From UBA1046 sp964624395 (GTDB taxonomy: Bacteria; Bacillota; Clostridia; Saccharofermentanales; DTU023), in NCBI GenBank assembly GCA_964624395.1, contig CAZUWY010000021.1, positions 1 through 25,623 on the forward strand: a stretch of DNA of 25,623 bases. The letters are read 5' to 3'. The notes below the pieces were generated by a model. That model was given only the letters and a program-made list of their open reading frames with translations, ran no database searches and had not been told where the DNA came from. The translations under genes and the position numbers were made by a program. Of the stretch, positions 1-9,232 are shown one piece after another (the first letter of the stretch is position 1; every line of letters begins with the position of its first letter).

Positions 1-136
1 ATGTCAGCTTGTTTTAAAAAAGCGGCTGTCAGTTGCCTTCTGTTCATGTTAGAATAGCGCAAGAGATACTATAGAGCAGTTATGGATTAAACAAAGAGAT
101 AGATCTGTTTCGATCAACTGTAAGAAAGAGTGCTTC

Positions 137-712
137 GTGAGTAGCAGGCTTAAATTTGAGCTTACAATACCCAATATTCTTACTTCGATACGTCTCGCTG
201 CTGTGCCTCTTTTGGCATGGCTTATCTGGAACTGGCCACAATACCAGCTCAGTGGCTTCATCACCTTTCTTTCAATCTGGCTGACTGACCTTTTGGACGG
301 ATGGATCGCCCGCAGATTTAACTGCACCTCGGAGTTCGGCAAGCTCTTTGATCCTCTGGTGGATAAAATTTTTCAGATAGCCACTGCTGTAATGATGTTT
401 ATGATAGGCAGAATTCCTCTCTGGGTGCCTATTTTTATAATTATCCGCGAAAGCCTGATGATACTCGGCGGCTGGTATTTGCTCCAGGCCAGAGATACGG
501 TGGTCTATTCAGATATTTTCGGCAAAGCCGCCACTATGCTTTATGTTTTAGCTTTCGGCCTGTTATTCTGGCTGCCGGATGATCCGGACTGGCTGCGCGA
601 TATTATCTTTATTCTGCCAGTTCTTTTGTCGGTGGCTGCGACTGTAAATTACAGCTATAAGAACCGCTACGGACTTAATTTGAAAAAGAGGGAGACGAGC
701 GTTAAAAAATAA
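137..712 (+). CDS. pgsA: CDP-alcohol phosphatidyltransferase, probably phosphatidylglycerophosphate synthase
   Basis: Integral membrane enzyme of 191 aa that probably joins CDP-diacylglycerol and glycerol-3-phosphate to make phosphatidylglycerophosphate, the first step to phosphatidylglycerol. The CDP-alcohol phosphotransferase signature D-x2-D-G-x2-A-R-x8-G-x3-D-x3-D is complete: D51, D54, G55, A58, R59, G68, D72 and D76, with the four Asp as metal and substrate ligands. Hydrophobic segments before and after the motif fit the family's six-helix fold, and the length is usual for PgsA. The start is GTG, six bases after the purine-rich AAAGAG. The protein ends in a Lys/Arg-rich tail. mutS2 follows 30 bases later, so the two may be co-transcribed. 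The family is certain; the exact alcohol acceptor is inferred from length and from PgsA being the usual Firmicute member. Confidence 0.85.
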   Translation: MSSRLKFELTIPNILTSIRLAAVPLLAWLIWNWPQYQLSGFITFLSIWLTDLLDGWIARRFNCTSEFGKLFDPLVDKIFQIATAVMMFMIGRIPLWVPIFIIIRESLMILGGWYLLQARDTVVYSDIFGKAATMLYVLAFGLLFWLPDDPDWLRDIIFILPVLLSVAATVNYSYKNRYGLNLKKRETSVKK

Positions 713-742
713 TTATGCGAATCTCCCACCTATCTCTTAGCT

Positions 743-3136
743 ATGCAAGATAAAACCATCAGAATTTTAGAATTTGATAAGATCAGTCAGCTTTTAGCCG
801 AAAAGGCCATGACTATTCCCGCCAGAGAGCTCTGCCTTCGGCTATTGCCGCTTAAGAAGCTGGCTGAGGTGCAAGCTGCTCAGGCGGAAACAGACGATAT
901 GGTTCGTTATTTGCTGGAAAAAGGAGATTTGCCCCTGCACGGCATCTCCCCGCTCAAGCCGATTGTCCATAGAGCGGTAGCGGAGGCGGTACTGGACACA
1001 AGAGAGCTTTTGCAGATCGGCTCCTTCCTGCGTTCTGTCCAGAGGGTTAAAGCAGTTTTAGGAGAGGAATATGGGCAGAATGAAGCTGACGATCCCCGCT
1101 TAGTCTATGAGCGGATAAGTTTGCTTTTCCCCCTGGCGGGACTGGAAAAGAGAATAGACGAGTGCATTGCCGGCGAGGATGAAATAAAGGATCGGGCGAC
1201 AGTTGAACTCTACAATATCAGGAGACGGATTCGCCAGGCGCAGGACGAGATCAGAAAAGAGCTTGACCGTTTGGTAAAATCACGGTCGCAGGCTTTGCAA
1301 GAAGCAATTGTCACTTTGCGCTCCGACCGCTATGTGGTTCCGGTCAAGGCGGAACACAGGGCTCAGGTTCCCGGCTTAATCCACGATACTTCAGCTACGG
1401 GCAGCACAGTGTTTATTGAGCCTCTTTCCGTGGTCGAACTCAACAATAAGATCAGACTGCTTCTTGCTGAGGAGAAGAGAGAGATCGAGCAGATTTTGCT
1501 TGAGCTCAGCGGCAAAGTTTCCCAGCAGGCAGATACTTTGCTTAGTAATGCTGAGCTTTTAACCTTACTTGATTTTGCCCAGGCCAAGGCCAGGCTTGCC
1601 CTGGCCATGAAGGCAATGCCGCCCCTGATGAATGATGAAGGCCGTATTGTGCTGAAAGCCGCCCGCCATCCTCTGATTGATCCGGCTGAGGTCGTGCCGA
1701 TAGATTTTGAGCTGGGGCGAAAATTCAACACCCTGGTCATAACCGGGCCCAATACCGGCGGCAAAACTGTAAGCCTTAAGACCTGCGGGCTTTTAACTCT
1801 AATGGCCATGGCCGGTCTGCAGATACCGGCGAAAGAGCAAAGTGAAATCTCCATCTTCAAATACGTACTGGCGGATATTGGCGATGAACAAAGCATTGAG
1901 CAAAATCTATCCACCTTTTCTTCGCATCTGAAACAGATCGTTGAGATCTTAAAACTGGCAGGCCCCGGCAGCCTAGTGCTCTTAGATGAACTTGGTGCAG
2001 GCACTGATCCCTCCGAAGGTGCTGCTCTGGCCATTGCCATCTTAGATTTTTTGCGCTCCAGAGGGGCTTTAACAGTTGCCACAACCCATTATAAGGAGTT
2101 GAAAGGCTATGCCATCAACACGGCAGGAGTTGAGAATGCCTGCTGCGAATTTGACACGGAAAGTCTTAGGCCCACCTATAAATTAATGATTGGCGTTCCC
2201 GGTGTGAGCAATGCCTTTGCCATCTCAGAGCGTCTGGGCCTGATGCCTGCGGTCATTGATCGCGCCCGCACTCTGATTACCGATGAGGGGGCCCGCTTTG
2301 AAGAACTGGTCTCCTCGATTGAAAAAAGCCATCAGGAAGCTGAAAAGATCAGGGCTGAAATAGAAATATTAAAAGAGGAAAGCCTGGTAACTAAAAATAA
2401 GCTGGCTGAAGAAGAAAGCAAGCTGGAGAAGATGAGAGGCAAAGTGCTTGAAAATGCCCAGCAGGAGGCGGCAGAGCTTTATCTGGCGGCGGAAGAGGAA
2501 ATTGAAAGGCTTCTGAGAGAAAGCAAAGAGAGAATTGATCAAAGTGCCGGCCACCATATCGCCAGCGATGCCAGAGGGCAAATGCGCAAAGCCAGGGCAA
2601 AGCTTGCAGCGGCAAGAAACAAAGAAAGGCTGGCAGATCATGTCGGCAAGATCATCAAGCCGGAAGATGTTCAGCCCGGGCAAACTTATCTGGCCCCCGC
2701 TCTGGGCCTTACAGGCACTGTTGACGGCCCTCCCGATAACAAGGGCAATGTGATCCTGCGCAGTGGACAGATGCAGATTACGGTTCCTGTATCTGCCTTG
2801 ACTTTGCCGGTAAAGGAGAGGGGGACGAAAAACAAGCTCAAGAGAGGCGGCGGCGATAATAGCGGCAAAATCACCGGCAGCAAGCGCAGGCAGATGGGAA
2901 CTGAGCTGATGCTTTTAGGCAGACTGGTCGAGGATGCCCTGATTGAACTGGATAGCTTTCTAGATGATGCTGTGCTGGCCGGTCTGACGCAATTGAGGAT
3001 CGTGCACGGCAAAGGCACTGGTGCTCTTAGAAAGGCAGTCAGAGGTTTCTTGCAGCAAGATAAAAGGGTTTTAAGCTTCAGACTGGGCGAACCGGGAGAG
3101 GGGGGCGATGGCGTGACCATCGCTGAACTGAGATAA
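743..3136 (+). CDS. mutS2: MutS2 family protein (DNA/ribosome-associated ATPase with Smr domain)
   Basis: Cytoplasmic 797-aa MutS2. In other bacteria this family has been linked to suppression of homologous recombination and, in Bacillus, to rescue of collided ribosomes. Seen here: a MutS-type core with clamp, the ATPase Walker A GPNTGGKT near residue 335 and Walker B LVLLDELGAGTDP near 412, a long charged coiled coil at about 510-635 rich in Glu, Lys and Ala, a KOW-like segment, and a C-terminal Smr domain from about 719 carrying HGKGTGALRKAV. Full length for the family. Oddity: the Smr LDLRG motif reads LMLLG, so the Asp and Arg tied to nuclease activity in Smr domains are absent. No clear Shine-Dalgarno precedes the ATG, so translation may depend on the upstream gene. 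Confidence 0.95.
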   Translation: MQDKTIRILEFDKISQLLAEKAMTIPARELCLRLLPLKKLAEVQAAQAETDDMVRYLLEKGDLPLHGISPLKPIVHRAVAEAVLDTRELLQIGSFLRSVQRVKAVLGEEYGQNEADDPRLVYERISLLFPLAGLEKRIDECIAGEDEIKDRATVELYNIRRRIRQAQDEIRKELDRLVKSRSQALQEAIVTLRSDRYVVPVKAEHRAQVPGLIHDTSATGSTVFIEPLSVVELNNKIRLLLAEEKREIEQILLELSGKVSQQADTLLSNAELLTLLDFAQAKARLALAMKAMPPLMNDEGRIVLKAARHPLIDPAEVVPIDFELGRKFNTLVITGPNTGGKTVSLKTCGLLTLMAMAGLQIPAKEQSEISIFKYVLADIGDEQSIEQNLSTFSSHLKQIVEILKLAGPGSLVLLDELGAGTDPSEGAALAIAILDFLRSRGALTVATTHYKELKGYAINTAGVENACCEFDTESLRPTYKLMIGVPGVSNAFAISERLGLMPAVIDRARTLITDEGARFEELVSSIEKSHQEAEKIRAEIEILKEESLVTKNKLAEEESKLEKMRGKVLENAQQEAAELYLAAEEEIERLLRESKERIDQSAGHHIASDARGQMRKARAKLAAARNKERLADHVGKIIKPEDVQPGQTYLAPALGLTGTVDGPPDNKGNVILRSGQMQITVPVSALTLPVKERGTKNKLKRGGGDNSGKITGSKRRQMGTELMLLGRLVEDALIELDSFLDDAVLAGLTQLRIVHGKGTGALRKAVRGFLQQDKRVLSFRLGEPGEGGDGVTIAELR

Positions 3137-3189
3137 AAGCTGCAGTTCCCGCCGGCAAAATACCAGCCTTCGTTTTAATAGAGCTGTTT

Positions 3190-3219
3190 TTGGTAATATT
3201 CCCAGTGAAAAGGTATAAT
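3190..3219 (+). promoter_or_regulatory. Sigma-A-type promoter of the glycogen operon
   Basis: TTGGTA at 3190-3195 and a perfect TATAAT at 3214-3219 are separated by 18 bases. They lie in the 121-base gap between mutS2 and glgB and face the glg genes. The leader would be about 30 bases, with AGGGGG at 3245-3250 as ribosome binding site. No operator or riboswitch fold is evident. Confidence 0.65.
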
Positions 3220-3257
3220 TAAAGCATAAGCCTTGACAGCAGTTAGGGGGATTTGCC

Positions 3258-5207
3258 ATGAATCAGGCCTATTTGTTTAATAAGGGTGAAAATTTCCAAA
3301 GTTACAAGATGCTTGGAGCCAGACCCGACAAGAGCCATGACGGTGAACCAGGCTTTCGTTTTGCTGTCTGGGCCCCTAACGCCGGGGCAGTAAATGTCGT
3401 TGGAGATTTCAATCACTGGAATACAAACAGAGACGCTCTCTTACCTTACGGCACAACCGGTATCTGGACCGGCTTCATAGCCGGGGCAGAGCAGTGGCAG
3501 CGCTATAAATATGCCATCAGGACAGCGGACGGGAGGATAATCCTTAAAGCTGATCCCTTTGCCCGTCATTCAGAGACCAGACCGAATACGGCCTCGATCC
3601 TCTACGATCCTGATGATTACGAATGGCAGGATCAGGAGTGGCTGGCTAAGAGAGCTGATGCAACGGCGGCCGGGCCTTTGAATATCTATGAATGCCATCT
3701 TGGCTCCTGGCGCAGGTATGCTGACAACAACGTCTATACCTATCGTGAGATTGCACCTCAGCTTGCCTCCTATCTTCAGGAGATGGGCTACAATGCAGTC
3801 GAATTCATGCCGGTCAACGAATATCCACTGGACGGCTCCTGGGGCTACCAGGTGACGGGATATTTTGCCATTACCTCGCGTTACGGGACCCCGGCGGATT
3901 TCAAATATCTGGTGGATACGATGCATCAGGCGGGTATCCGTGTGATTATAGACTGGGTGCCGGCGCATTTCCCCCGGGACGATTTTGCTCTGGCCTCCTT
4001 TGACGGCCAGCCTTTGTTTGAGCATCCCGATCCCAGAAGAGGCGAACATCCCTCCTGGGGAACACTGATCTTCAACTACGGCCTCAATGAGGTTAGCTCC
4101 TTTTTGATCTCTTCAGCCTGGTTCTTGCTCGATGAATTTCATGCTGACGGCTTGAGAATTGACGCAGTCAACTCGATTATCTCGCTTAATTTCGGCCATG
4201 ATGAGGAGCAAAAAATCACCAATGAACTGGGTGGTGAGGAAAATCTTGAAGGGATTGAGTTCATCTGCAAAATGAATAAGACCATCCGGGAGCATCTGCC
4301 CCATGCTCTGCTGATTGCTGAGGATTCCACCGCCTGGCCAAATGTCACCAGAACTGTTGATGAGGGCGGACTTGGCTTTACTCATAAATGGAATATGGGC
4401 TGGATGAATAATACTTTGGCTTATATGGAATCGGATTATTATGCCCGCGGCAATATTCACAAAAATATTAATTTTTCTCTGGTCTATGCTTTTTGTGAGC
4501 GCTTTGTCCTGCCCTTTTCCCATGATGAAGTGGTGCACGGCAAGAAGTCATTGCTGGGGCGGATGCCCGGCGATTACTGGCGGCAGTTTGCCTCTCTGCG
4601 CTCTCTTTATCTTTACCAGTACACGCATCCGGGAGCCAAGCTTAATTTTATGGGCAATGAGTTCGCCCCTTATATGGAATGGCGCTTTTATGAAGAGTTA
4701 GAATGGTTCATGCTCAAATATCCGGCGCACAGGAAAATGCAGCAGTTTGTCAAAAAACTCAATCATCTTTATTTACAGCACGAGGCTTTGTGGCAGGATG
4801 ACAATTCCTGGTCGGGCTTTCATTGGCTGCAGGTGGATGATTCCGACAACAGTGTCTTTGCCTATCTGAGACGTAATCTTGATCAGAGCGAAGAATTGCT
4901 CTGCCTCTTAAATTTCACTCCGAGAAGCTTTGCCAGCTACAAACTGGCCATGCCGTCCAAGAGCAGCTGGCGCCTGCTCTTAGACAGCGATGATGAGATC
5001 TATGAAGGCAGCTCTTATCTCGGCAGTTCCTCCAGATATGATCTGGTCGAGACAACAGCAATTTCCGGAATTGAAAAAAGAGAGACTTTAACGCAGGCGG
5101 ATGAGACAAAGGCCGGCTGGCAGCTGGATTTGAGGCTTCCACCTCTGGCAGGTCTTATCTATATTCGGGAGCAGAAGGAAAGAGATGAACCCGGGCAAGA
5201 TGGGTGA
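3258..5207 (+). CDS. glgB: 1,4-alpha-glucan branching enzyme
   Basis: Cuts alpha-1,4 glucan chains and re-attaches them through alpha-1,6 bonds, forming the branch points of glycogen in the cytoplasm. The N-terminal CBM48-like domain (about 25-110) contains FAVWAPNAGAVNVVGDFNHW. The GH13 barrel carries all three catalytic residues: D302 in DGLRIDAV, E355 in AEDST and D423 in FSHDEVVHG. Their spacings of 53 and 68 residues equal those of the E. coli enzyme. A C-terminal beta domain follows. At 649 aa it is a normal single-CBM48 branching enzyme. The ATG follows AGGGGG by seven bases. First gene of the glg operon, 42 bases before glgC. Confidence 0.97.
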   Translation: MNQAYLFNKGENFQSYKMLGARPDKSHDGEPGFRFAVWAPNAGAVNVVGDFNHWNTNRDALLPYGTTGIWTGFIAGAEQWQRYKYAIRTADGRIILKADPFARHSETRPNTASILYDPDDYEWQDQEWLAKRADATAAGPLNIYECHLGSWRRYADNNVYTYREIAPQLASYLQEMGYNAVEFMPVNEYPLDGSWGYQVTGYFAITSRYGTPADFKYLVDTMHQAGIRVIIDWVPAHFPRDDFALASFDGQPLFEHPDPRRGEHPSWGTLIFNYGLNEVSSFLISSAWFLLDEFHADGLRIDAVNSIISLNFGHDEEQKITNELGGEENLEGIEFICKMNKTIREHLPHALLIAEDSTAWPNVTRTVDEGGLGFTHKWNMGWMNNTLAYMESDYYARGNIHKNINFSLVYAFCERFVLPFSHDEVVHGKKSLLGRMPGDYWRQFASLRSLYLYQYTHPGAKLNFMGNEFAPYMEWRFYEELEWFMLKYPAHRKMQQFVKKLNHLYLQHEALWQDDNSWSGFHWLQVDDSDNSVFAYLRRNLDQSEELLCLLNFTPRSFASYKLAMPSKSSWRLLLDSDDEIYEGSSYLGSSSRYDLVETTAISGIEKRETLTQADETKAGWQLDLRLPPLAGLIYIREQKERDEPGQDG

Positions 5208-5249
5208 ACAAAGAAATGATTTCAGCAGTTCAAGCAAAGGAGTTGTTTT

Positions 5250-6530
5250 ATGATCAGACAGGAAATAGTAGCCATGATTTTAGCCGGCGGACAAGGTACG
5301 CGCCTCGGTGTTTTAACCGAACATGTGGCTAAGCCTGCCGTACCTTTTGGCGGCCGCTACCGGATTATAGACTTCCCCCTCAGCAATTGCACTAATTCCG
5401 GCATTGAGGCCGTGGGGGTCCTGACGCAATACCAGCCTTTAGAACTCAACAAATATATCGGCAACGGGCATTCCTGGGATTTGGACCGCAACAGCGGGGG
5501 CACCTATATACTGCCGCCCTATCAGTCTATGTTCGGCAGCGACTGGTACAAGGGGACGGCTAATGCCATTTACCAGAATATCTCCTTCATCGACCGCTTC
5601 AACCCCAGCTATGTACTGATCTTATCCGGTGACCATGTCTACAAGATGGATTACAGCAAGATGATCAGCCAGCATATAAAGACTAAGGCGGATGCCACTA
5701 TTGCGGTGATTGAAGTTCCCTGGGAGGAAACTTCCCGCTTCGGCATCATGGATACCGATGAAGAGGGAAGAATTGTTGAATTTGAGGAGAAGCCTTTAGC
5801 GGCCAAAAACAATCTGGCTTCAATGGGCACCTATTGTTTCTCCTGGCCTGTTTTGCGAAAATACCTAATTCTTGATGAGCAGCAAAAAGATTCCCATAAT
5901 GATTTTGGCAAAAATATCATTCCCGCCATGCTGAAGGATAATTTGGCCCTCTTTGCCTATACTTTTTCCGGCTACTGGAAAGATGTGGGCACAATTTACT
6001 CTCTCTGGGAATCCAATATGGATCTTTTGGATCGGCCTGAAGATATTGACCTGCATGACGAGAGCTGGCGCATATACAGCAGAAACCCCATCCGCCCTTC
6101 GCATTATATCGGTCCTGATGCAGTGATGGACAGAGTGGCCATTACGGACGGGGCTGAGATCTATGGCACAGCAATACATTCGATGCTCTCTCACAGCGTG
6201 ATTATTGAAGAGGGGGCAGTGGTGAAGGATTCATTTCTCATGCCCGGTGTACAGGTGAAGAAGGGCAGCTATCTGGATCACTGTATTGTCGGCATGAACA
6301 CCATCATCGGCGAGGGGGTAAATATTTCTCCTCAGGCTGAAGGGGGTTCTGACTACTATCTGAATGAAAAAGTCTGCACAGATGGCATCACGGTAATTGA
6401 ACAAAATCTAATTATCAACGACAAAGCCAGAATTAAAGGCAATTCAATGGTCTATGCCCCGACCAGCAAGGAAGGGTTCAACGAAATAGTAGTCGGCTTG
6501 ACAGAGCTGGCGATGACAGCGGAGGTGTAA
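5250..6530 (+). CDS. glgC: Glucose-1-phosphate adenylyltransferase, catalytic subunit
   Basis: Makes ADP-glucose and PPi from ATP and glucose-1-phosphate, the committed step of bacterial glycogen synthesis. The 426-aa protein has the nucleotide-binding loop GGQGTRL near residue 13, the conserved KPAVPFGGRYRIIDFPLSN, the metal-binding SGDHVYKMDY near 127, FEEKP near 170 and KDVGT near 245, followed by a left-handed beta-helix C-terminus. All catalytic motifs are intact, unlike those of its neighbour GlgD. An AAAGGAG site precedes the ATG by seven bases. The TAA is followed one base later by the glgD ATG, so the two subunits are likely translationally coupled. Confidence 0.97.
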   Translation: MIRQEIVAMILAGGQGTRLGVLTEHVAKPAVPFGGRYRIIDFPLSNCTNSGIEAVGVLTQYQPLELNKYIGNGHSWDLDRNSGGTYILPPYQSMFGSDWYKGTANAIYQNISFIDRFNPSYVLILSGDHVYKMDYSKMISQHIKTKADATIAVIEVPWEETSRFGIMDTDEEGRIVEFEEKPLAAKNNLASMGTYCFSWPVLRKYLILDEQQKDSHNDFGKNIIPAMLKDNLALFAYTFSGYWKDVGTIYSLWESNMDLLDRPEDIDLHDESWRIYSRNPIRPSHYIGPDAVMDRVAITDGAEIYGTAIHSMLSHSVIIEEGAVVKDSFLMPGVQVKKGSYLDHCIVGMNTIIGEGVNISPQAEGGSDYYLNEKVCTDGITVIEQNLIINDKARIKGNSMVYAPTSKEGFNEIVVGLTELAMTAEV

Positions 6531-6531
6531 A

Positions 6532-7641
6532 ATGCTTATCAGTGCTATGGGCTTAATACTGGCGGACCACGATCAGGTCCATCTGGGCGAGCTGACTCAG
6601 CCGCGCGCTCTGGCTGCGGTGCCTTTTGCCGGCCGCTATAGAATAATTGATTTTATTTTATCCAATATGGTAAACTCCGGCATCAAAACGGTGGGTGTTC
6701 TGGCGGAAACAAAGTATCGCTCCCTGATGGATCATCTGGGCACAGGTGCCTCCTGGGATCTGGACAGAATGACGCAAAGGCTGTTTATTTTGCCGCCCTT
6801 CATTAATGCCAGTATCATGAGGGGGGCACAGACCTCTGATCTGTCCGGTTTGCTCGACTATATCAGAAATGGCAATCAGGAGTACGTTGTGATCGCCGAC
6901 AGCAATGTGGTTATGAATGAATCCTATGTGGAAATGTATCATGCCCATGTCAATTCAGGAGCTGATGTCACTGCCCTTTATAATCTTGACGGCGCCCGTT
7001 ATGGTTCACCCGTGATCAGCCTGATGATGAATGAAGATAAAAAACTGGAGGATTTACTTTTGGATGCCCCTCATCTGGGCAAGGCCACCAATTTTTTAGG
7101 TCTGATCATCATCGGACGCGATAAGCTCATTAATCTGCTTGAAGCTATGATCGCCAGAGGGCAAAATGAATTTACCCTCCTAAGAGTGCTGCGCATGTTC
7201 GAGAGCTTGAATATCCAGGGCTTTGAATACAGAGGAACTTCTTTACGCATAAATTCCATCGCTTCCTATTATGCCGCCAGCATGAGACTTCTGGACACCA
7301 ATACCAGATACAATCTGTTCAGACAGGACAGACCCATCTACACCAAGGTGAAAAATGAAGCCCCGGCCGAGTTCTCTGAAGGCTGCAAAGTAAGAAATCT
7401 CTGGGCCTCGGACGGCTGCAGAATTCAGGGGCAGGTTGAGAACTGTATCTTTTTCCGTGGTGTGGAGATCGGAAAACATGCGCTAGTAAAAAATTCCATT
7501 TTGTTTCAAGATGTTAAAATTCAAGACGGCGTAAAACTTGAGCATGCCATAGTTGACAAGGACTGCCTGATTCGATCGGGTATTGAACTCAAAGGTCAGC
7601 CCGACTACCCGATGCTGATTGAAAAGGGAGCAGTCGTTTAA
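6532..7641 (+). CDS. glgD: Glucose-1-phosphate adenylyltransferase, GlgD regulatory subunit
   Basis: A 369-aa paralogue of GlgC that in Firmicutes forms a mixed complex with GlgC and tunes its activity. The fold markers remain (AAVPFAGRYRIIDFILSNM and a C-terminal beta-helix), but the catalytic features are lost. The GGQGTRL loop has become ADHDQVHLG, SGDHVYKMDY has become IADSNVVMNES, and no FEEKP segment is visible. It is therefore expected to be non-catalytic alone, as known for this subfamily. The ribosome binding site GGAGG lies inside the end of glgC. A 90-base gap separates it from glgA, the longest in the operon. Confidence 0.94.
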   Translation: MLISAMGLILADHDQVHLGELTQPRALAAVPFAGRYRIIDFILSNMVNSGIKTVGVLAETKYRSLMDHLGTGASWDLDRMTQRLFILPPFINASIMRGAQTSDLSGLLDYIRNGNQEYVVIADSNVVMNESYVEMYHAHVNSGADVTALYNLDGARYGSPVISLMMNEDKKLEDLLLDAPHLGKATNFLGLIIIGRDKLINLLEAMIARGQNEFTLLRVLRMFESLNIQGFEYRGTSLRINSIASYYAASMRLLDTNTRYNLFRQDRPIYTKVKNEAPAEFSEGCKVRNLWASDGCRIQGQVENCIFFRGVEIGKHALVKNSILFQDVKIQDGVKLEHAIVDKDCLIRSGIELKGQPDYPMLIEKGAVV

Positions 7642-7686
7642 CTCTTCTATGGTAGATAGCGTATTTAAATCTTTTAGGCAGCTTTT

Positions 7687-7715
7687 GAGCCGAAAATTTA
7701 AAACATATATTAGCA
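7687..7715 (+). promoter_or_regulatory. Possible weak internal promoter before glgA
   Basis: TTGAGC and TATTAG hexamers, each matching consensus at four of six positions, are spaced 17 bases apart in the AT-rich 90-base gap between glgD and glgA. They could raise glgA expression, but such matches also occur by chance. GGAGG just before the glgA ATG is the ribosome binding site. Confidence 0.3.
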
Positions 7716-7731
7716 CGCGAGGAGGCAGGAA

Positions 7732-9177
7732 ATGAAAATATTATTTGTCAGCTCAGAGATGAGTCCACTGGCGCATACAGGCGGACTTGGAGATGTGACA
7801 GCTTCTTTACCCAGAGCTTTGAGAGAATTGGGGCATGACTGCCGTGTGATCATGCCGCTTTACCGACAGATAAAGGCAGAACATGGCAGTGAGTTAAAAT
7901 TCATCCGCTGGGCCATGATCCGCCTAGGCTGGAGGACTATGTACAGCGGGCTTTACAGGATGGATCTAGATGATCAGACTGTCTATTTGATCGACAATGA
8001 ATATTATTTCGGTCATGACTCCATCTACCTGGATTACAATTTTGACATCGAGCGCTTTGCTTTTTTCCAAAGGGCTGTGCTGGAAGCTTTGGGTCAGCCG
8101 CTGGATTTCGAGCCCGATGTCATCCATATCAATGACTGGCAGTCGGCGATGATTCCGGTGCTGCTGGAAGCTCATTACAAGGCCAATGGCTATCATAAAG
8201 ATCTCAAATCCGTGTTGACTATCCATAATTTGAGATATCAGGGGGTATACGGCAGAGAGCAGATTCAGGATCTGTTTGAACTGCCCAATGCCTATTTCAG
8301 CGAATACGGTATCCTGAAAGACGGCCTGCCGAATTTCCTCAAAGCCGGAATAGTATACAGCGACCGCATCACCACCGTTTCACCCAATTACGCCGACGAG
8401 ATCCTGACGGATTACTATGGCGAGGGTTTAAATGAAGTTCTTGATTCGCAGAGATGGAAACTGTCAGGCATCTTAAACGGCCTTAATCCGGATATATACA
8501 ATCCGGCCACGGATATGAATCTGCCCAAAAGATACGATAAAGACAGCTGGCTCAGCGGCAAGGCCTTTTGCAAGAAAACACTGGAAAAGGATCTTGGCTT
8601 CACAGCAGATGAAGATATGCCTCTGATGGCCATGGTCACCAGACTGACCAGTCAGAAGGGCATCGATCTTTTGCTTCATATCGGCGATGAGCTGCTGGAG
8701 ACTAATAAGTGCCGCCTTGTTGTCCTGGGCAGCGGAGATGACGATTATGAATTTCGCATCCGCGAACTGGCAGCCCGGCATTCCGCAAAAATGCGCGCGA
8801 TCATTGATTTTGATTCAGGCAGGGCCAGGCAGATGTATGCAGCGTCCGATCTTTTCTTGATGCCTTCCCTCTTTGAACCCTGCGGCCTGTCTCAGATGAT
8901 AGCCATGCGTTATGGCAGCCTGCCCGTGGTGCGCCAGACGGGAGGTTTGGCAGACACTGTCAAAGCCTATAACAAATACGACGGCAGCGGCAACGGTTTT
9001 GGCTTTGCCAATATTAATGCCCATGAGCTGCTCTATACTGTCAAGGATGCCCTTGAACTGTACGAGGCAGAGCCGGCGGCGTGGGCTAAACTGGTTGAGA
9101 CAGCCATGGCGGAGGAGTATTCCTGGGCAGATTCTGCAGCTAAGTATCTGGAGCTTTATCAGGAGATAGTAAAATAG
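7732..9177 (+). CDS. glgA: Glycogen synthase (ADP-glucose type, GT5)
   Basis: Transfers glucose from ADP-glucose to the non-reducing end of a growing alpha-1,4 glucan. The 481-aa protein has the usual GT5 two-domain layout: N-terminal KILFVSSEMSPLAHTGGLGD, the mid-region DVIHINDWQSAMIPVL, VLTIHNLRYQG and ILNGLNPDIYNP, and C-terminal TRLTSQKGIDLL, FLMPSLFEPCGLSQMIAMRY and VRQTGGLADTV. The Glu of FEPCGL is present. Oddity: the usual KTGGL reads HTGGL, with His at position 15, the same number as Lys15 in E. coli GlgA. The start ATG follows GGAGGCAGGAA. The length is normal for the family, and the operon context agrees fully. Confidence 0.96.
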   Translation: MKILFVSSEMSPLAHTGGLGDVTASLPRALRELGHDCRVIMPLYRQIKAEHGSELKFIRWAMIRLGWRTMYSGLYRMDLDDQTVYLIDNEYYFGHDSIYLDYNFDIERFAFFQRAVLEALGQPLDFEPDVIHINDWQSAMIPVLLEAHYKANGYHKDLKSVLTIHNLRYQGVYGREQIQDLFELPNAYFSEYGILKDGLPNFLKAGIVYSDRITTVSPNYADEILTDYYGEGLNEVLDSQRWKLSGILNGLNPDIYNPATDMNLPKRYDKDSWLSGKAFCKKTLEKDLGFTADEDMPLMAMVTRLTSQKGIDLLLHIGDELLETNKCRLVVLGSGDDDYEFRIRELAARHSAKMRAIIDFDSGRARQMYAASDLFLMPSLFEPCGLSQMIAMRYGSLPVVRQTGGLADTVKAYNKYDGSGNGFGFANINAHELLYTVKDALELYEAEPAAWAKLVETAMAEEYSWADSAAKYLELYQEIVK

Positions 9178-9232
9178 ATTATTTTCTTTCATAATGCTAT
9201 TTTGATAAATAAAAATTGAAGTTGGACAAATA

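Noticed and set aside
1..57. Open frame at the left edge ending in TAG at 55-57
   Set aside because: Eighteen codons with no recognisable motif, and a second frame is also open here. It may be the end of an upstream gene but cannot be supported.
1363..2082. 239-codon minus-strand open frame opposite mutS2
   Set aside because: It is antisense to the most conserved part of mutS2, has a composition typical of a reverse-strand shadow, and shows no ribosome site or known motif.
3570..4538. Two minus-strand open frames (159 and 141 codons) opposite glgB
   Set aside because: They overlap the conserved catalytic region of glgB and show no domain; shadows of a well-supported gene.
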